Shown one piece after another: positions 1 through 9,746 of a stretch of DNA of 64,000 bases (positions are counted from its first letter, which is position 1; the number at the start of each line of letters is the position of its first letter). The translations under genes were made by a program, and so were the position numbers. This DNA comes from Aliishimia sp963721175 (lineage in GTDB: Bacteria; Pseudomonadota; Alphaproteobacteria; Rhodobacterales; Rhodobacteraceae): contig CAVRIG010000007.1 in the NCBI GenBank assembly GCA_963721175.1, positions 558,001 through 622,000 on the forward strand. Reading direction: 5' to 3'. The notes under the pieces were generated by a model. That model ran no database searches. It had not been told where the DNA came from and saw nothing but the letters and a program-made list of their open reading frames with translations.

Positions 1-4
1 GAAA

Positions 5-1809
5 ATGTCGGATGGAGATGAAGTTCAGACGGTTACGGGTCAGGAACTCGAGAAGCTGAACGAAAACCTGCACAAGGTCGAGGAATTGTCGCAACGTCTG
101 ATGCGCGTGATGGCGAGCCGGAAGGGGCACGCGGCGAGTCTGGACGCTCCGGGGCCCGATCTTTATGCAAATGCCATGACGGCCTACTGGAAGGAAGCCA
201 TGCACAACCCCGCGAAGCTGATCGAACAGCAGATGGGGTACTGGACCAAGACGGTCACGCATTTCGTGGAGGCGCAACAGGCGCTGGCGCAGGGCAAGTT
301 GCAGGCCCCGGCCGATCCCGGGCCGGCCGATCGCCGGTTCACCAACCCGCTCTGGGACAGCCACCCGTACTTCAATTTCGTCAAGCAGCAGTACCTGATC
401 AACGCCGAGGCGATTCTCGGAGGCGGTGCACGACTTGCAGGATCTCGAGCCGAAGGAAAAACGCCGGCTCACGTATTTCGCCAAGCAGATCATCGACATG
501 ATGGCGCCCACCAACTTCCTCGCGACCAACCCCGACGCGCTGGAGAAAGCCGTCGAGACCGAGGGCCAGAGCCTCGTGCAGGGGCTTGAAAACCTGATCG
601 CGGATCTCGAGGCCAACAACGGCGAGCTGGTCGTCAAGCTGGCGGATGACAAGGCGTTCGAGCTGGGCCGGAACATCGCGACCGCACCGGGCTCCGTGGT
701 CTATCGCAACCGCATGCTGGAACTGATCCAGTATCAGCCGACCACCGAAAAGGTGCACACGACGCCGTTGCTGATCTTCCCGCCCTGGATCAACAAGTTC
801 TACATCCTCGATCTCAAGGCACAGAACAGCATGATCCGCTGGCTGACCGATCAGGGCCACACCGTCTTCATCGCCAGCTGGGTGAACCCGGATGCAAGCT
901 ACGCCGATGTCGGCATGGCGGAGTACCTGGAGGAGGGCTACGTCGCCGCTTTGAACGAGGTGAAGCGCATCACCGGCGAGAAAAAGCTGAACGTCGTGGG
1001 CTACTGCATCGCCGGCACGACGCTCGCGATGGCGCTGTCGCTCCTGAAGCAGCGTAACGACGACACGATCAAGTCGGCCACCTTCTTCACCGCACTCACC
1101 GACTTCTCGGACCAGGGCGAGTTCACGCCCTTTCTCAGCGACGATTTCATCGACGGGATCGAGCAGGAGATCGGCGACAAGGGCATCCTGCCTTCGGTCA
1201 TCATGGCGCGCACCTTTTCCTTTTTGCGGTCCAACGACCTCGTCTACCGGCCGGCCATCCGCAGCTACATGATGGGGGAAACGCCGCCCGCTTTCGACCT
1301 GCTCTACTGGAACGGGGACGGGGCCAACCTGCCGGGCAAGATGGCGAAGCAGTATCTGCGCGGCCTCTGTCAGCGGAACGAATTGGCTTCGGGCGGGTTC
1401 GATCTGCTGGGTCATCACCTGGTGCTGGACGAGGTCGAGGTGCCGGTATTCTCGGTCGACCTGCGAAACCGATCACATCGCCGCCTGGAAGGACTGCTAT
1501 CGCGGGGTCCAGATGATGGGGTCGAAGGACAAGACCTTCGTCCTGTCCGAATCCGGCCATATCGCGGGGATCGTGAACCCGCCGACCAAGGAAAAATACG
1601 GGCACTACACCAATGGCGATCTGAAGCTCGACGCCGCCGACTGGCGCAGCACGGCGGAGTACCACAAGGGGTCGTGGTGGCCGCTCTGGGGCGCGTGGCT
1701 CAAGAAAAGGTCGGGCAAGATGGTTCCCGCGCGCCAGCCCGGTGACGATGGCACCGAACTGCTCGGCGACGCGCCCGGAACCTACGTGAAGGCCAAGGCA
1801 ACCATCTGA
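5..1809 (+). pseudogene. phaC: class I poly(3-hydroxyalkanoate) synthase, frameshifted
   Basis: Polymerises 3-hydroxyacyl-CoA into PHA at the granule surface. The protein reads in three frames: N-terminal part from ATG 5, the alpha/beta-hydrolase core from about 420, and the C-terminal part from about 1460 to the stop at 1809. Together they give about 600 residues, the usual class I length. The core carries the synthase box GYCIAG with the catalytic Cys (about 999-1016), and the last part carries SGHIAG with the likely catalytic His. Each junction is explained by one extra base (about 418 and about 1460), so base-calling error is as likely as true loss. Phasin and PhaR follow on the same strand, which fits a PHA locus. 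Confidence 0.9.
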
Positions 1810-1854
1810 TTTCGGGTGTCTATTCTGCGGGATTTGCATGCGCAGAAAAAAATC

Positions 1855-1904
1855 ATGCTGCAGTGCAGAAAATACTTGAAATGCTGCAGTGCAGCATGCA
1901 TATT
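1855..1904 (+). promoter_or_regulatory. phasin promoter with two PhaR-type operators
   Basis: A 14-base direct repeat occurs at 1855-1868 and 1881-1894. Each copy contains CTGCAGTGCAG, which fits the CTGC-N3-GCAG box described for Paracoccus PhaR. The copies start 26 bases apart. A sigma-70-like promoter, TTGAAA (1876-1881), 17-base spacer, CATATT (1899-1904), has the second box inside its spacer. Bound repressor would therefore block polymerase directly. The phasin start lies 60 bases downstream. The box match and promoter are seen in sequence; the regulatory role is inferred from the family and from phaR lying next door. Confidence 0.75.
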
Positions 1905-1965
1905 CCTGTCAGACGCCAAGAACACGGCGCAAGACACGAAACTCAGACCCGAAAGGATCACCAGA

Positions 1966-2412
1966 ATGGCCAAGACGCAAGATTACACCGCATTCATGAA
2001 AGACTTCATGGGCGCTTTCCCCGTCGACAACAAAGTCATGGAAGACGCGTTCAAGACGTCAGCGACGCTGAACGAGAAGCTCTCCGCCGTCGCTCTCGAC
2101 GCGGCAGAGAAATCCACCGACCTGTCGTCCAAATGGGCAAAAGACACCCTCGTGAAGATGGGCGAGATCTCCAAGGTGAAAGCCGAGCCCGCCGACTACG
2201 CCAAAGCGTTCTCCGATTTCGCATCCGCGTCGGCTGAAGTCGCGGCGGAGCACATGGCGGCCTATGCCGAGATCGCCAAGAAGGTCCAGATGGACACGGT
2301 CGAGCTGATGATGGCTGCCGGCAAGGACTTCCAGCAGGACGCGACCGCGGCCGTGAAGAAAGCCACGACCGAAGGAAACGCCGCTGTGAAGAAAGCTGCA
2401 GCAGCGAAGTGA
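1966..2412 (+). CDS. phaP: phasin, PHA granule-associated protein
   Basis: Small amphipathic protein that coats PHA granules and limits their size. It has 148 residues, begins MAKTQDYTAFMKDF, is helical throughout, and has an Ala/Lys-rich tail ending in a KKAAAAK-type sequence, as in alphaproteobacterial phasins. The ATG at 1966 follows GAAAGGA at 1951-1957. An upstream in-frame ATG at 1816 would add 50 residues encoded by the operator region and is rejected. Expression is probably repressed by PhaR until granules form and titrate the repressor. Confidence 0.93.
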   Translation: MAKTQDYTAFMKDFMGAFPVDNKVMEDAFKTSATLNEKLSAVALDAAEKSTDLSSKWAKDTLVKMGEISKVKAEPADYAKAFSDFASASAEVAAEHMAAYAEIAKKVQMDTVELMMAAGKDFQQDATAAVKKATTEGNAAVKKAAAAK

Positions 2413-2460
2413 ACAAGTACTGATTTGCACCGCTCCTCCTCCCTTTCGGTGCAATGATGT

Positions 2461-2489
2461 TGGGCGGATCTTCGGATCCGCCCATTTTT
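2461..2489 (+). terminator. rho-independent terminator after phaP
   Basis: Ten-base-pair perfect stem (2461-2470 with 2475-2484) closed by a TTCG tetraloop and followed by five Ts. It separates phaP from phaR, which implies that phaR has its own promoter. Confidence 0.9.
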
Positions 2490-2584
2490 CGTTTCGGGGC
2501 AACAGGCTTGCGCGGCGCACTGATTTGTGTTGCGTTGCACCACGCGTTTCGCGGCGCGGCATTAAGTCGAAAAAGGGAACCGCC

Positions 2585-3139
2585 ATGGCTGAAAAGAACG
2601 CACCGTTGCTGATCAAGCGATATGCCAGCCGGCGTCTCTACAACACCGAAACCAGCGACTACGTCACGCTCGAGGACATTTCGGGCTTCATCCGCGAAGG
2701 CCGAGAGGTGCAGATCGTCGACCTGAAATCCGGCGACGACCTGACGCGCCAGTACCTGTTGCAGATCATCGCCGAGCACGAAAGCAAGGGCGAAAGCGTC
2801 CTGCCCGTGGATGTCCTGACCGACCTCGTGCGCAGCTACATGGGCGGCGGTGCCAGCATCGTGCCGCAATTCCTGCAAGCCAGCTTCGAGATGCTGCGGG
2901 ATGGCCAGAGCCGCATGATGGAAAACATGAGCGCCATAAACCCGATGGCGAAGATGCCAGGCTTCGAGGCGATGCAGGCGCAGCAGGAGGCCTTCCTGAA
3001 GGCGATGACCGGCGGCATCCCAGGCTGGAAGCCGCGCGACGGCGAAGAGGGCACGGCTCCCAAGGAGGGGGGCGAAGACCTCGAGGAGATCAAGCGCCAA
3101 CTCGCCGAGCTTCAAGCCAAGCTGTCCAGGATGAAGTGA
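2585..3139 (+). CDS. phaR: polyhydroxyalkanoate synthesis repressor PhaR
   Basis: DNA- and PHA-binding repressor that senses free PHA and controls phasin expression. It has 184 residues. The N-terminal domain (PHB/PHA accumulation regulator, about residues 8-70) contains IKRYASRRLYNTETSDYVTL and the LKSGDDLTRQ segment typical of the family. The C-terminal third is Gln/Glu-rich with a short coiled coil. ATG 2585 is preceded by AAAAGGGAA. Probable operator boxes lie upstream of phaP at 1855-1894. Confidence 0.95.
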   Translation: MAEKNAPLLIKRYASRRLYNTETSDYVTLEDISGFIREGREVQIVDLKSGDDLTRQYLLQIIAEHESKGESVLPVDVLTDLVRSYMGGGASIVPQFLQASFEMLRDGQSRMMENMSAINPMAKMPGFEAMQAQQEAFLKAMTGGIPGWKPRDGEEGTAPKEGGEDLEEIKRQLAELQAKLSRMK

Positions 3140-3158
3140 CGCGCCTAGACCGAGGCCG

Positions 3159-4349
3159 TCACTCTGCCGCGACGCGTGATGGCAACACGTCGGCAATGGC
3201 GCCCATCAGCACATCGTGAACCGCGTCCAGCTCGTCCCGCGTCAGCCTGACCGGCAGGCGCACGTCGCAGGCACGCATCAGCATGGCCCGCGTCTTCGGC
3301 AAGTCCGGTAGGTCCTCGATGAACTGCCAGTTCCAGAACGCCCGCGCGTTGTCGTTGCTTTGCCCGAACACCTGGACCTTGACCCCGCGCGCCTCCGCTG
3401 CGGCGGCAAAGCGGTTTATGCGGGCGACGTCCAGCCCGACGAGGTTGAACTGGATCGAATCGGGCGCGCGTTCTTCGCCGGGCAAGGGGTCCGGCACGTG
3501 GAAATTCGGCGAGGCGTTCAGGCGCGCGGCAAGATAGTCGTGGTTCGCAAGACCGTCCCGACACCGGCGCTCCAACTCCGGCAGTTGCGCGCGGATGATG
3601 GCGGCGGAAAGATTGCCGAGCCGCATGTTGTAGAGCGGCAGCTTGTTCTGCCAGCGCGCGAACGCCGCGTGCATAGCATCGTGCTTCTTCCAATTGTGCT
3701 CGTAGGCGCCCGACATGATGATCGCGCGCGCCACGAGGTCCTCGTCGTCAGTGATCAGGATCCCGCCTTCTCCCGCGTTGATCATCTTGTAGGACTGGAA
3801 CGAGAAACAGCCGACGCGCCCGAGCGTCCCGATCTTGCGCCCGTTCCAAAGCGTGCCGAGCGAATGCGCGGCGTCTTCGAGCACCGGAATGCCGCGGCCG
3901 TCGCAGATCTCCATGATCGCGTCCATGTCAGAGGTATGACCGCGCATGTGGGAAATGAGGACCGCGGAAATATCGTCGTCGATCCTGGCCCGGAAATCCT
4001 CCAGGTCGATGCGGTAATTCTCGCCGACCTCGCACAGGACCGGCCGGCACTCCGCATGCACGACCGCGGACGGGACGGCGGCAAAGGTGAACCCGGGGAT
4101 CAGCACGCGCGCACCGCGGGGCAGACCGAGCGCCTTGAGCGACAGGAAGAGGGCTGCCGAACATGACGACACGGCCAGCGCGTACCGGCTCCCGATCATG
4201 GCGGCGAACTCGGTCTCCAGCAGGGTGACCGGCGCATCGGAGGGCGCGGTGTAGCGAAAGAGATCTCCGGACTGCATCAGCCGTTCGATTTCGGACATGA
4301 CGCGGGGCGGGATCGGCTCGGCAGCGTGGACGTCAGGAAGGCGCGACAT
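3159..4349 (-). CDS. DegT/DnrJ/EryC1/StrS-family PLP aminotransferase
   Basis: PLP-dependent sugar aminotransferase-type enzyme of 396 residues, the normal family length. The internal-aldimine lysine is expected in FQSYKMINAGEGG, and EDAAHSLG is the usual cofactor-contact motif. Family members transaminate keto-sugars bound to nucleotides, but some act on other substrates. No glycan-synthesis genes flank it here, so the substrate cannot be assigned. It is convergent with phaR, with only 19 bases between the stops. Confidence 0.85.
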   Translation of the reverse strand: MSRLPDVHAAEPIPPRVMSEIERLMQSGDLFRYTAPSDAPVTLLETEFAAMIGSRYALAVSSCSAALFLSLKALGLPRGARVLIPGFTFAAVPSAVVHAECRPVLCEVGENYRIDLEDFRARIDDDISAVLISHMRGHTSDMDAIMEICDGRGIPVLEDAAHSLGTLWNGRKIGTLGRVGCFSFQSYKMINAGEGGILITDDEDLVARAIIMSGAYEHNWKKHDAMHAAFARWQNKLPLYNMRLGNLSAAIIRAQLPELERRCRDGLANHDYLAARLNASPNFHVPDPLPGEERAPDSIQFNLVGLDVARINRFAAAAEARGVKVQVFGQSNDNARAFWNWQFIEDLPDLPKTRAMLMRACDVRLPVRLTRDELDAVHDVLMGAIADVLPSRVAAE

Positions 4350-4501
4350 TTTGGATTTCCTTAATTCCAGTTTTCGTTCTGCTTAAACCAACTTCCCGCG
4401 GCGCGGAAGTGTCAAGATCCGGAAACTGCAATGAACCGCCCCCATGCGTCGCAGCTGCAACGCCGGTTGCACCCTCGGAATGGTCGAAAATGGTGGGACC
4501 G

Positions 4502-5804
4502 TCAGACCCCGAGCCGGTCGCGCAGGGCGTACCACGACATCGCCAGCGCCAGCAGGGGCGACTGCAACGTCGCGCCGCCCGGAAACGGGGTGGCCGGCAG
4601 GGCGGCGAACGCGTCGAACCCGTCCGACTCGCCTGCCACGGCCTTCGCCATCAGCCAGCCTGCATGGGTGGCCGTTCCGACACCATGTCCCGAATATCCC
4701 GAGGCCGACAGGACGTTCGGAGCGATGCGCGCGAGGTAGGGCAGGCGCTTCACCGTGATCGCCAGCGTCCCGCCCCAGGCATGGTCGATTCGCACGTCGC
4801 GCAAATGCGGGAACACCTTCAGCATCGGCTTGCGGACCTTGGCGGCGATGTCGGCGGGAAACCTGTACCCGTAGCTTTCCCCGCCGCCGAAGAGCAGCCG
4901 CTTGTCGTGGCTCAGCCGGAAATAGTTGACGACGAAACGACTGTCCGACACCGCGACGTCCCGCGTCAGCACCTCCGCGGCCCGGTCGCCCAGCGGTTCC
5001 GTGGCGGCGATGAAGTTGTTGATTGGCATCACGCGCGCAGCCACCGGGCGCGACAGCCCCTGCATGTACCCGTTCGTCGCCAGGATGGCGTGATCCGCGG
5101 TGATGCGGCCCTGCGCGGTCTGCACCACCGGCTTGGGCCCGCCTTCGATGTGATGCGCCTCCGTCCCTTCGTGGATGCGCACGCCCGCGGCCATCGCGGC
5201 GCGTGCCAGGCCCAGCGCGTATCGAAGGGGGTGCAGATGGCGCCGCGTCCATGTCCAGAACGCCGCCGCGATAGTCGGGCGACGGGCAGAGCGCGTGGAA
5301 GGCCGGACCATCGAGCTTTTCCAGCTCATGATCGTAGGTCTCGCCCATGTGGTCGGCATAGGCGTGCAGGTCGGCGACCTCTGCCGCGCGCCGGCCGGCC
5401 CAGGCGATGCCGGGTTGCAGGTGGCAGTCGATCCGGTGCGTGTCGATCAAAGATTTGACAAGGGACTTGGCATCCTCCGCGAGGTCCCAGAGCTTGCGGG
5501 CTTCGTCGCGCCCCACCATTTTCTCCAGCGTCACCTGATCCTGCCGCTGCCCGGAGCCAAGCTGACCGCCATTGCGCCCCGAGGCGCCGAAGCCCACGCG
5601 CTGCGCGTCGATCAGGACCACGTCGCGCCCCGCCTCCGCGAGGTGCAGCGCCGCCGAAAGCCCGGTGTACCCCGCACCGATCACGCACACGTCGGCGCGG
5701 GTTTCCCCCTGCAGCGGCGGGCACGGGTCGAGCGGCGTGGCCGTCGCTGCGTACCAGCTCTTCGGGTACTCGCCCTTGGCGTCGTTGGTATAGAGCAGGT
5801 TCAT
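4502..5804 (-). pseudogene. FAD-dependent amine oxidoreductase (PuuB-like), frameshifted
   Basis: DAO-family flavoenzyme resembling gamma-glutamylputrescine oxidase. The N-terminal half has the dinucleotide-binding motif VCVIGAGYTGLSAALHLAE and the GFGASGRNGGQ FAD segment. The C-terminal half continues in another frame with ATNGYMQ, GGGESYGY and SGYSGHGVGTATHAG, ending at 4502. One extra base near 5243 (between DMDAA and HLHPLRY) splits it. The reconstructed protein is about 433 residues, which is normal. It lies 28 bases downstream of the glutamine synthetase-like gene, so the two probably act in the same gamma-glutamylamine route. The substrate is inferred from context. Confidence 0.8.
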
Positions 5805-5832
5805 GAACCAGGCATCCTCGCCGCGTTCGGAA

Positions 5833-7197
5833 TCAGACGTTCAGCAGAAGATGCTCGCGCTCCCACGGCGAGATCACGGACAGGAACTCCTCGTTTTCCG
5901 TGCGTTTCACGATGGAATAGACGCGGGCGAATTCCGGACCGAGGATCGCGTGGAGATCCTTTGCCTTGTCGAACCGGTCGAGTGCGTGGCCGATATCTCG
6001 GGGCAGGTCGCCGCCGCCCTCGTAAGCATCGCCCTTGAACTGCCGGTCCGGGCGCCGCTCCTCTCGCAGGCCCAGCAGCCCGCAGGCCAGCGAGGCGGCG
6101 ATGCCCAGATAGGGGTTGCAATCCATGCCGGCGATCCGGTTCTCGATCCGGCGCGCCTCGGGTCCAGCAAGCGGCACGCGGATGCCGGTCGTCCGGTTGT
6201 CCCGCCCCCATTCGAGATTGACGGGGGCGGCGTAATCCCGGACGAACCGGCGGTAGGAGTTCACGTAAGGCGCCAGCACTGCCAGAGCGTTCGGCAGATG
6301 TTGCTGCAGGCCCGCGATGAAATGGAAGAACGCGTCCGTCTCGCCGCCTTGCGGACCGGTGAAGATGTTCTTGCCGGTCTCCAGGTCCAGGATGGAATGG
6401 TGGATGTGCATCGCCGATCCCGGCTCGTCCTGGATCGGCTTGGCCATGAAGGTCGCAAAGCAATCGTGGCGCAGCGCGGCTTCGCGGATCATCCGCTTGA
6501 AGAAGAACACCTCGTCGGCGAGCTTCACCGGATTGCCGTGGCGCAGGTTGATCTCGAGCTGGCCCGCGCCGCCCTCCTGCGTGATCCCGTCGATCTCGAA
6601 CCCCTGCGCCTCGGCGAAATCGTAGATGTCGTCGATCACCGGGCCGAATTCGTCGACGGCGGTCATGGAATAGGCCTGGCGCGCGGCCGCCGGACGTCCC
6701 GAGCGGCCCACCATCGGTTCGATGTCGCGCGCCGGGTCGAGGTTCCGGGCGATCAGGAAGAACTCCATCTCCGGTGCGATGACCGGTTTCAGGCCCTCGG
6801 CGCGGTACATCTCCACGACGCGCTTCAGCACGTTGCGCGGGGCATAGGGGACGGGTTCATTCTTTCGATTGTAGGCGTCGTGGATCACCTGCAGCGTCCA
6901 GTCCGCCGTCCATGGCGCCGCCGTCGCGGTCGACATGTCCGGCCGCAGGATCATGTCGCGTTCGATGAACCCCTCGTTCTCGTCCGCCGCCTCGCCCCAG
7001 TCGCCGGTGATGGTCTGGAAAAAGATCGAATTGGGCAGGTGGAAATATTCCTGACGGGCGAATTTCGACGCGGGCACGGCCTTGCCGCGGGCGATGCCGG
7101 GCAGGTCGGAGATGATGCATTCGACCTCGTCGAGCTTGCGCCCCTCGAGATAGGATTGCGCCGCTTCGGGCAGGTGGGCCAACCAGTCGGAGCTCAT
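5833..7197 (-). CDS. glutamine synthetase-family gamma-glutamylpolyamine synthetase
   Basis: ATP-dependent ligase of the GS type III/PuuA group, 454 residues. The sequence shows PEMEFFL, GAGQLEINLRHG, GSAMHIHHSI and NRTTGIRVP, which carry the ligand- and metal-binding residues of GS-fold enzymes. Family members in this context join glutamate to putrescine or related amines. The chosen ATG at 7197 overlaps the stop of the upstream amidotransferase by ATGA and has AAAGGTG upstream. A longer frame reaching 7482 would run through that gene and is rejected. Downstream is the PuuB-like oxidase. Sure of the family; the exact amine is unknown. Confidence 0.88.
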   Translation of the reverse strand: MSSDWLAHLPEAAQSYLEGRKLDEVECIISDLPGIARGKAVPASKFARQEYFHLPNSIFFQTITGDWGEAADENEGFIERDMILRPDMSTATAAPWTADWTLQVIHDAYNRKNEPVPYAPRNVLKRVVEMYRAEGLKPVIAPEMEFFLIARNLDPARDIEPMVGRSGRPAAARQAYSMTAVDEFGPVIDDIYDFAEAQGFEIDGITQEGGAGQLEINLRHGNPVKLADEVFFFKRMIREAALRHDCFATFMAKPIQDEPGSAMHIHHSILDLETGKNIFTGPQGGETDAFFHFIAGLQQHLPNALAVLAPYVNSYRRFVRDYAAPVNLEWGRDNRTTGIRVPLAGPEARRIENRIAGMDCNPYLGIAASLACGLLGLREERRPDRQFKGDAYEGGGDLPRDIGHALDRFDKAKDLHAILGPEFARVYSIVKRTENEEFLSVISPWEREHLLLNV

Positions 7198-7880
7198 GCG
7201 GGCACCTTTGCGTGTGTGAAGAACGCCGCGATACGGGCGGCGATCCGTGCGCTGTCGTTGGGCTGGCAGGTCTGATCGGCGGCGCGGGCCAGCAGATCGT
7301 CCGGCACGATGCCGGGACCGCGCACCTCGATCAGGTCGCGTGTGTAGTCGGCCGGGAATTCCGGATGCGCCTGGTAGCTCAGAACCTTGTCGCCATAGGC
7401 CAGCGCGGCATGGGGGCAAAAGTCGCTGGACGCCAGGATGCGCGCGTCCTCGGGCAGGTCGACCACCTGGTCCTGGTGCCACGCGTCGAGCGTCAGGGGC
7501 CCGCCGTCAGTGTCGTAGGTCGTGCGCCCGACCGACCAGCCGCGCGCCACCTTCTCGACCCGGCCGCCCAAGGCCTGCGCGATGATCTGGTGGCCGAAGC
7601 AGATGCCGACCAGCGGCTTGCCGGCGGCGATGATGTCGCGGATGAGCCGTTCCAGCGGCGGGATCCAGTCATGGTCCTCGTAGGCGCCGTGGCGCGAGCC
7701 GGTGATCAGCCAGCCATCGGCGTCCTTCGGTCCGTCCGGGAACTGTCCGTCGACGACGAACCAGCCCTGGAAGTGGAAGCCGAACCCGTCGAGCCAGCGC
7801 GCGAACATGACGTCGTATTCGCCGTGGGCGCCTTGCAGCGCTTCGGCGACATGGCCGGTGACCAGAATCCCGATTTTCAT
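7194..7880 (-). CDS. class I glutamine amidotransferase (GATase1 domain)
   Basis: Protein of 228 residues with the triad-type motifs of a class I glutamine amidotransferase: the nucleophile Cys in LVGICFGHQ and the His-Glu pair in YQAHPEF. It probably hydrolyses a gamma-glutamyl amide. In a Puu-like pathway such a hydrolase releases the final acid from its gamma-glutamyl conjugate, although PuuD itself belongs to a different GATase subgroup. Its stop overlaps the start of the GS-like gene (ATGA), so translation is likely coupled. It lies directly downstream of the ABC transporter genes on the same strand. Confidence 0.85.
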   Translation of the reverse strand: MKIGILVTGHVAEALQGAHGEYDVMFARWLDGFGFHFQGWFVVDGQFPDGPKDADGWLITGSRHGAYEDHDWIPPLERLIRDIIAAGKPLVGICFGHQIIAQALGGRVEKVARGWSVGRTTYDTDGGPLTLDAWHQDQVVDLPEDARILASSDFCPHAALAYGDKVLSYQAHPEFPADYTRDLIEVRGPGIVPDDLLARAADQTCQPNDSARIAARIAAFFTHAKVPA

Positions 7881-7923
7881 GCAATCCTCATGCGATTGCG
7901 CGTGTCTAGGCCGAAACCGAGGG

Positions 7924-8728
7924 CTAGCGCAACAGGTTGGGCCGGATCCGCAACCGTGCCCGCGCGCTGCCGGGCAGGTGTCGATTGAGCCGCCGATTGA
8001 CGAAGCTGAAGAGCGAAATGATCATCAGCGTCAGCAGAATGAAATAGAAGGCCAGGATCGGGTAGGGCACGAAGGGGTTGAAGGTCTTGTCCGCGAAATA
8101 GCTCGCGTAATAGAGCGCGTCGCCCCGCTGCTGCCACGCCGGAAACCCGGAAAAGAACACCAGCGTCGTGGCGTGGAAGAGGAAGATCGCCTCGTTCGTG
8201 TAGGCGGGCCAGGCGAGGCGCAGCATCGTTGGCCAGATGATCCGCCGGAACCGCGGCCAGCCGGAGAGCCCGTAGGCGTCCGCCGCCTCGGTATCGCCCT
8301 TGGGAATGGAGAGGAGCGCGCCGTGAAAGATCTGCGCGGAATAGGCGGCCGTGTTGAGGAAGAGGACGATCAGCGCGCCCAGCCAAGCCGCCGTGAACGG
8401 ATCGAACAAGCTGTTCTGGCTCTTGAGCGTCAGGAAAGGAAGTAGGCGAAGAAGAACTGGATGAAGAGCGGCGAGCCGCGGAAGAGGAAGATGAACCATT
8501 CCGCCGGCTTGCGCAGGGCCGCTTGGGCGATGCCTTGGCGAGTGCCAGCGCGGTGGCGAGGAAGAAGCCGGTGGTCAGGGCCAAGAGGCCGAAATAGATG
8601 TTCCAGATCAGGCCCGAGCCGATCAGCGTGAATTGCTCGCACAGGGTGAAGCGCTCGCGCGGCAGCAGCCGCTCGCCGAAGCCGAGGGAGCGGAACGCGT
8701 AGTCCTGGATGGTGGCCCAGCAGCTCAT
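7924..8728 (-). pseudogene. polar amino acid ABC transporter permease (HisM type), frameshifted
   Basis: Inner-membrane permease of the HisM/ArtM/GltK family. It starts MSCWATIQDYAFRS at 8728, continues in a second frame with KPAEWFIFLFRGSPLFIQFFF, then a third with the EAADAYGL loop (permease-ATPase coupling region) and several hydrophobic spans to 7924. Two missing bases, near 8530 and 8445, explain the shifts. The reconstructed length is about 268 residues, as expected. It pairs with the permease upstream at 8794-9704. Confidence 0.8.
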
Positions 8729-8756
8729 GCGGGAACCTCGGTTGGCGCTGTGAATG

Positions 8757-8793
8757 GTTCACATCTGTGAACTTTCCGTTTATTAACAGATGT
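8757..8793. promoter_or_regulatory. palindromes between the two permease genes
   Basis: A perfect 16-base palindrome, GTTCACA-TC-TGTGAAC, lies at 8757-8772. A second overlapping inverted repeat pairs ACATCTGT (8761-8768) with ACAGATGT (8786-8793). The gap between the permeases is 65 bases, unusually wide for this operon type, and A+T-rich. It may be an operator or an mRNA processing/stability hairpin; the sequence does not decide. Confidence 0.5.
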
Positions 8794-9704
8794 TTATAAC
8801 GGGCGTTCGGTCTGTCGCTCATGCCGCCGCCCTCCGCTGGACTCGCCGCCGGCGGTCGCCTGGCCAAGGGTCAGTCGCTGCATCAGCCGGCCGAGGAGCT
8901 TTTCGGACCCCCATGTCATCGCGAGGTAGAAGCAGAGCAGCGCGAGGAAGTACCACATGCGCCAGTCGCCATGCGGGTAATCGGTGAAGCGCGGCGTCTT
9001 GGTGCCGCCCAGTTCGCGCGCCCAATAGACGACATCCTCGATCCCCAGCAGGAACAGCAGCGGCGTCGCCTTGATCAGGATCATGCCAGAGGTTCGACAG
9101 GCCCGGCAGGGCAAAGACCCACATCTGCGGCACCAGGATCCGCCAGAAGGTCTGGCGTTGCGACATGCCGTAGGCCTCGCCGGTTTCCAGCTGCGCGCGG
9201 GGCACGGCCTGCATCGCGCCATAGAGCACGTTGGCGGCGAAGGCGCCGAAAACGATGGAGAAGGTGATGATCGCAAGCGCGAAGGAATAGGTCTGGTGCA
9301 TCCATTGCGGCGCCGAGCTCAGCGGCAGCTTGGCCTGGCTGCAGACGATGAAATCGGAGCCCTGGCGGATCGGATCGGTCCAGTCCGGACAGAGCACCTG
9401 GTGGCGCATCCATTCGAACCCCTGGTCGAGCGCGATCACGAAGAAGAGAAAGAAGGCGATGTCGGGCACGCCCCGCACGATGGCGATGTAGGACCGCCCG
9501 AGCCAGCGAGAGCGGCAGCACGTGCGACCGTGCGGCCATGGCCCCGAGAAACCCGAAGCCGAGCGCGACGGGCGCGGTGATCGCCAGCAGCAGCAGCACC
9601 TTGAAGAAGGCGTTGTAGAACTGGAAATGCACGCCGGTCGTCAGATAGCAGCTGAGCCATGTGACGCCGTCGAGCGTGTCGGGATCGGTGCAATAGGGGA
9701 ACAT
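8794..9704 (-). pseudogene. polar amino acid ABC transporter permease (HisQ type), frameshifted
   Basis: Second permease of the transporter. Recognisable pieces are VLLLLAITAPVALGFGFLGAM from the start at 9704, then IVRGVPDIAFFLFFVIALDQ and FGAFAANVLYGAMQAVPRAQ with the ETGEAYGM coupling loop, then MILIKATPLLFLLGIEDVVY. Extra bases near 9500 and 9090 split it. Reconstructed length is about 303 residues. The stop TAA is at 8794-8796. An EAA-type loop in each permease fits a heterodimeric channel. Confidence 0.8.
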
Positions 9705-9746
9705 CGGGGTCGCGGGGCAGGCCGCGCGGCCCGCCCCGTCAGGGAC

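Noticed and set aside
399..1418. Long minus-strand open frame opposite phaC
   Set aside because: High-GC antisense shadow; composition is Arg/His/Val-rich with no family motifs, while the plus strand encodes PHA synthase.
2500..2560. PhaR autoregulatory box upstream of phaR
   Set aside because: TGC-rich sequence is present, but no copy of CTGC-N3-GCAG is found there.
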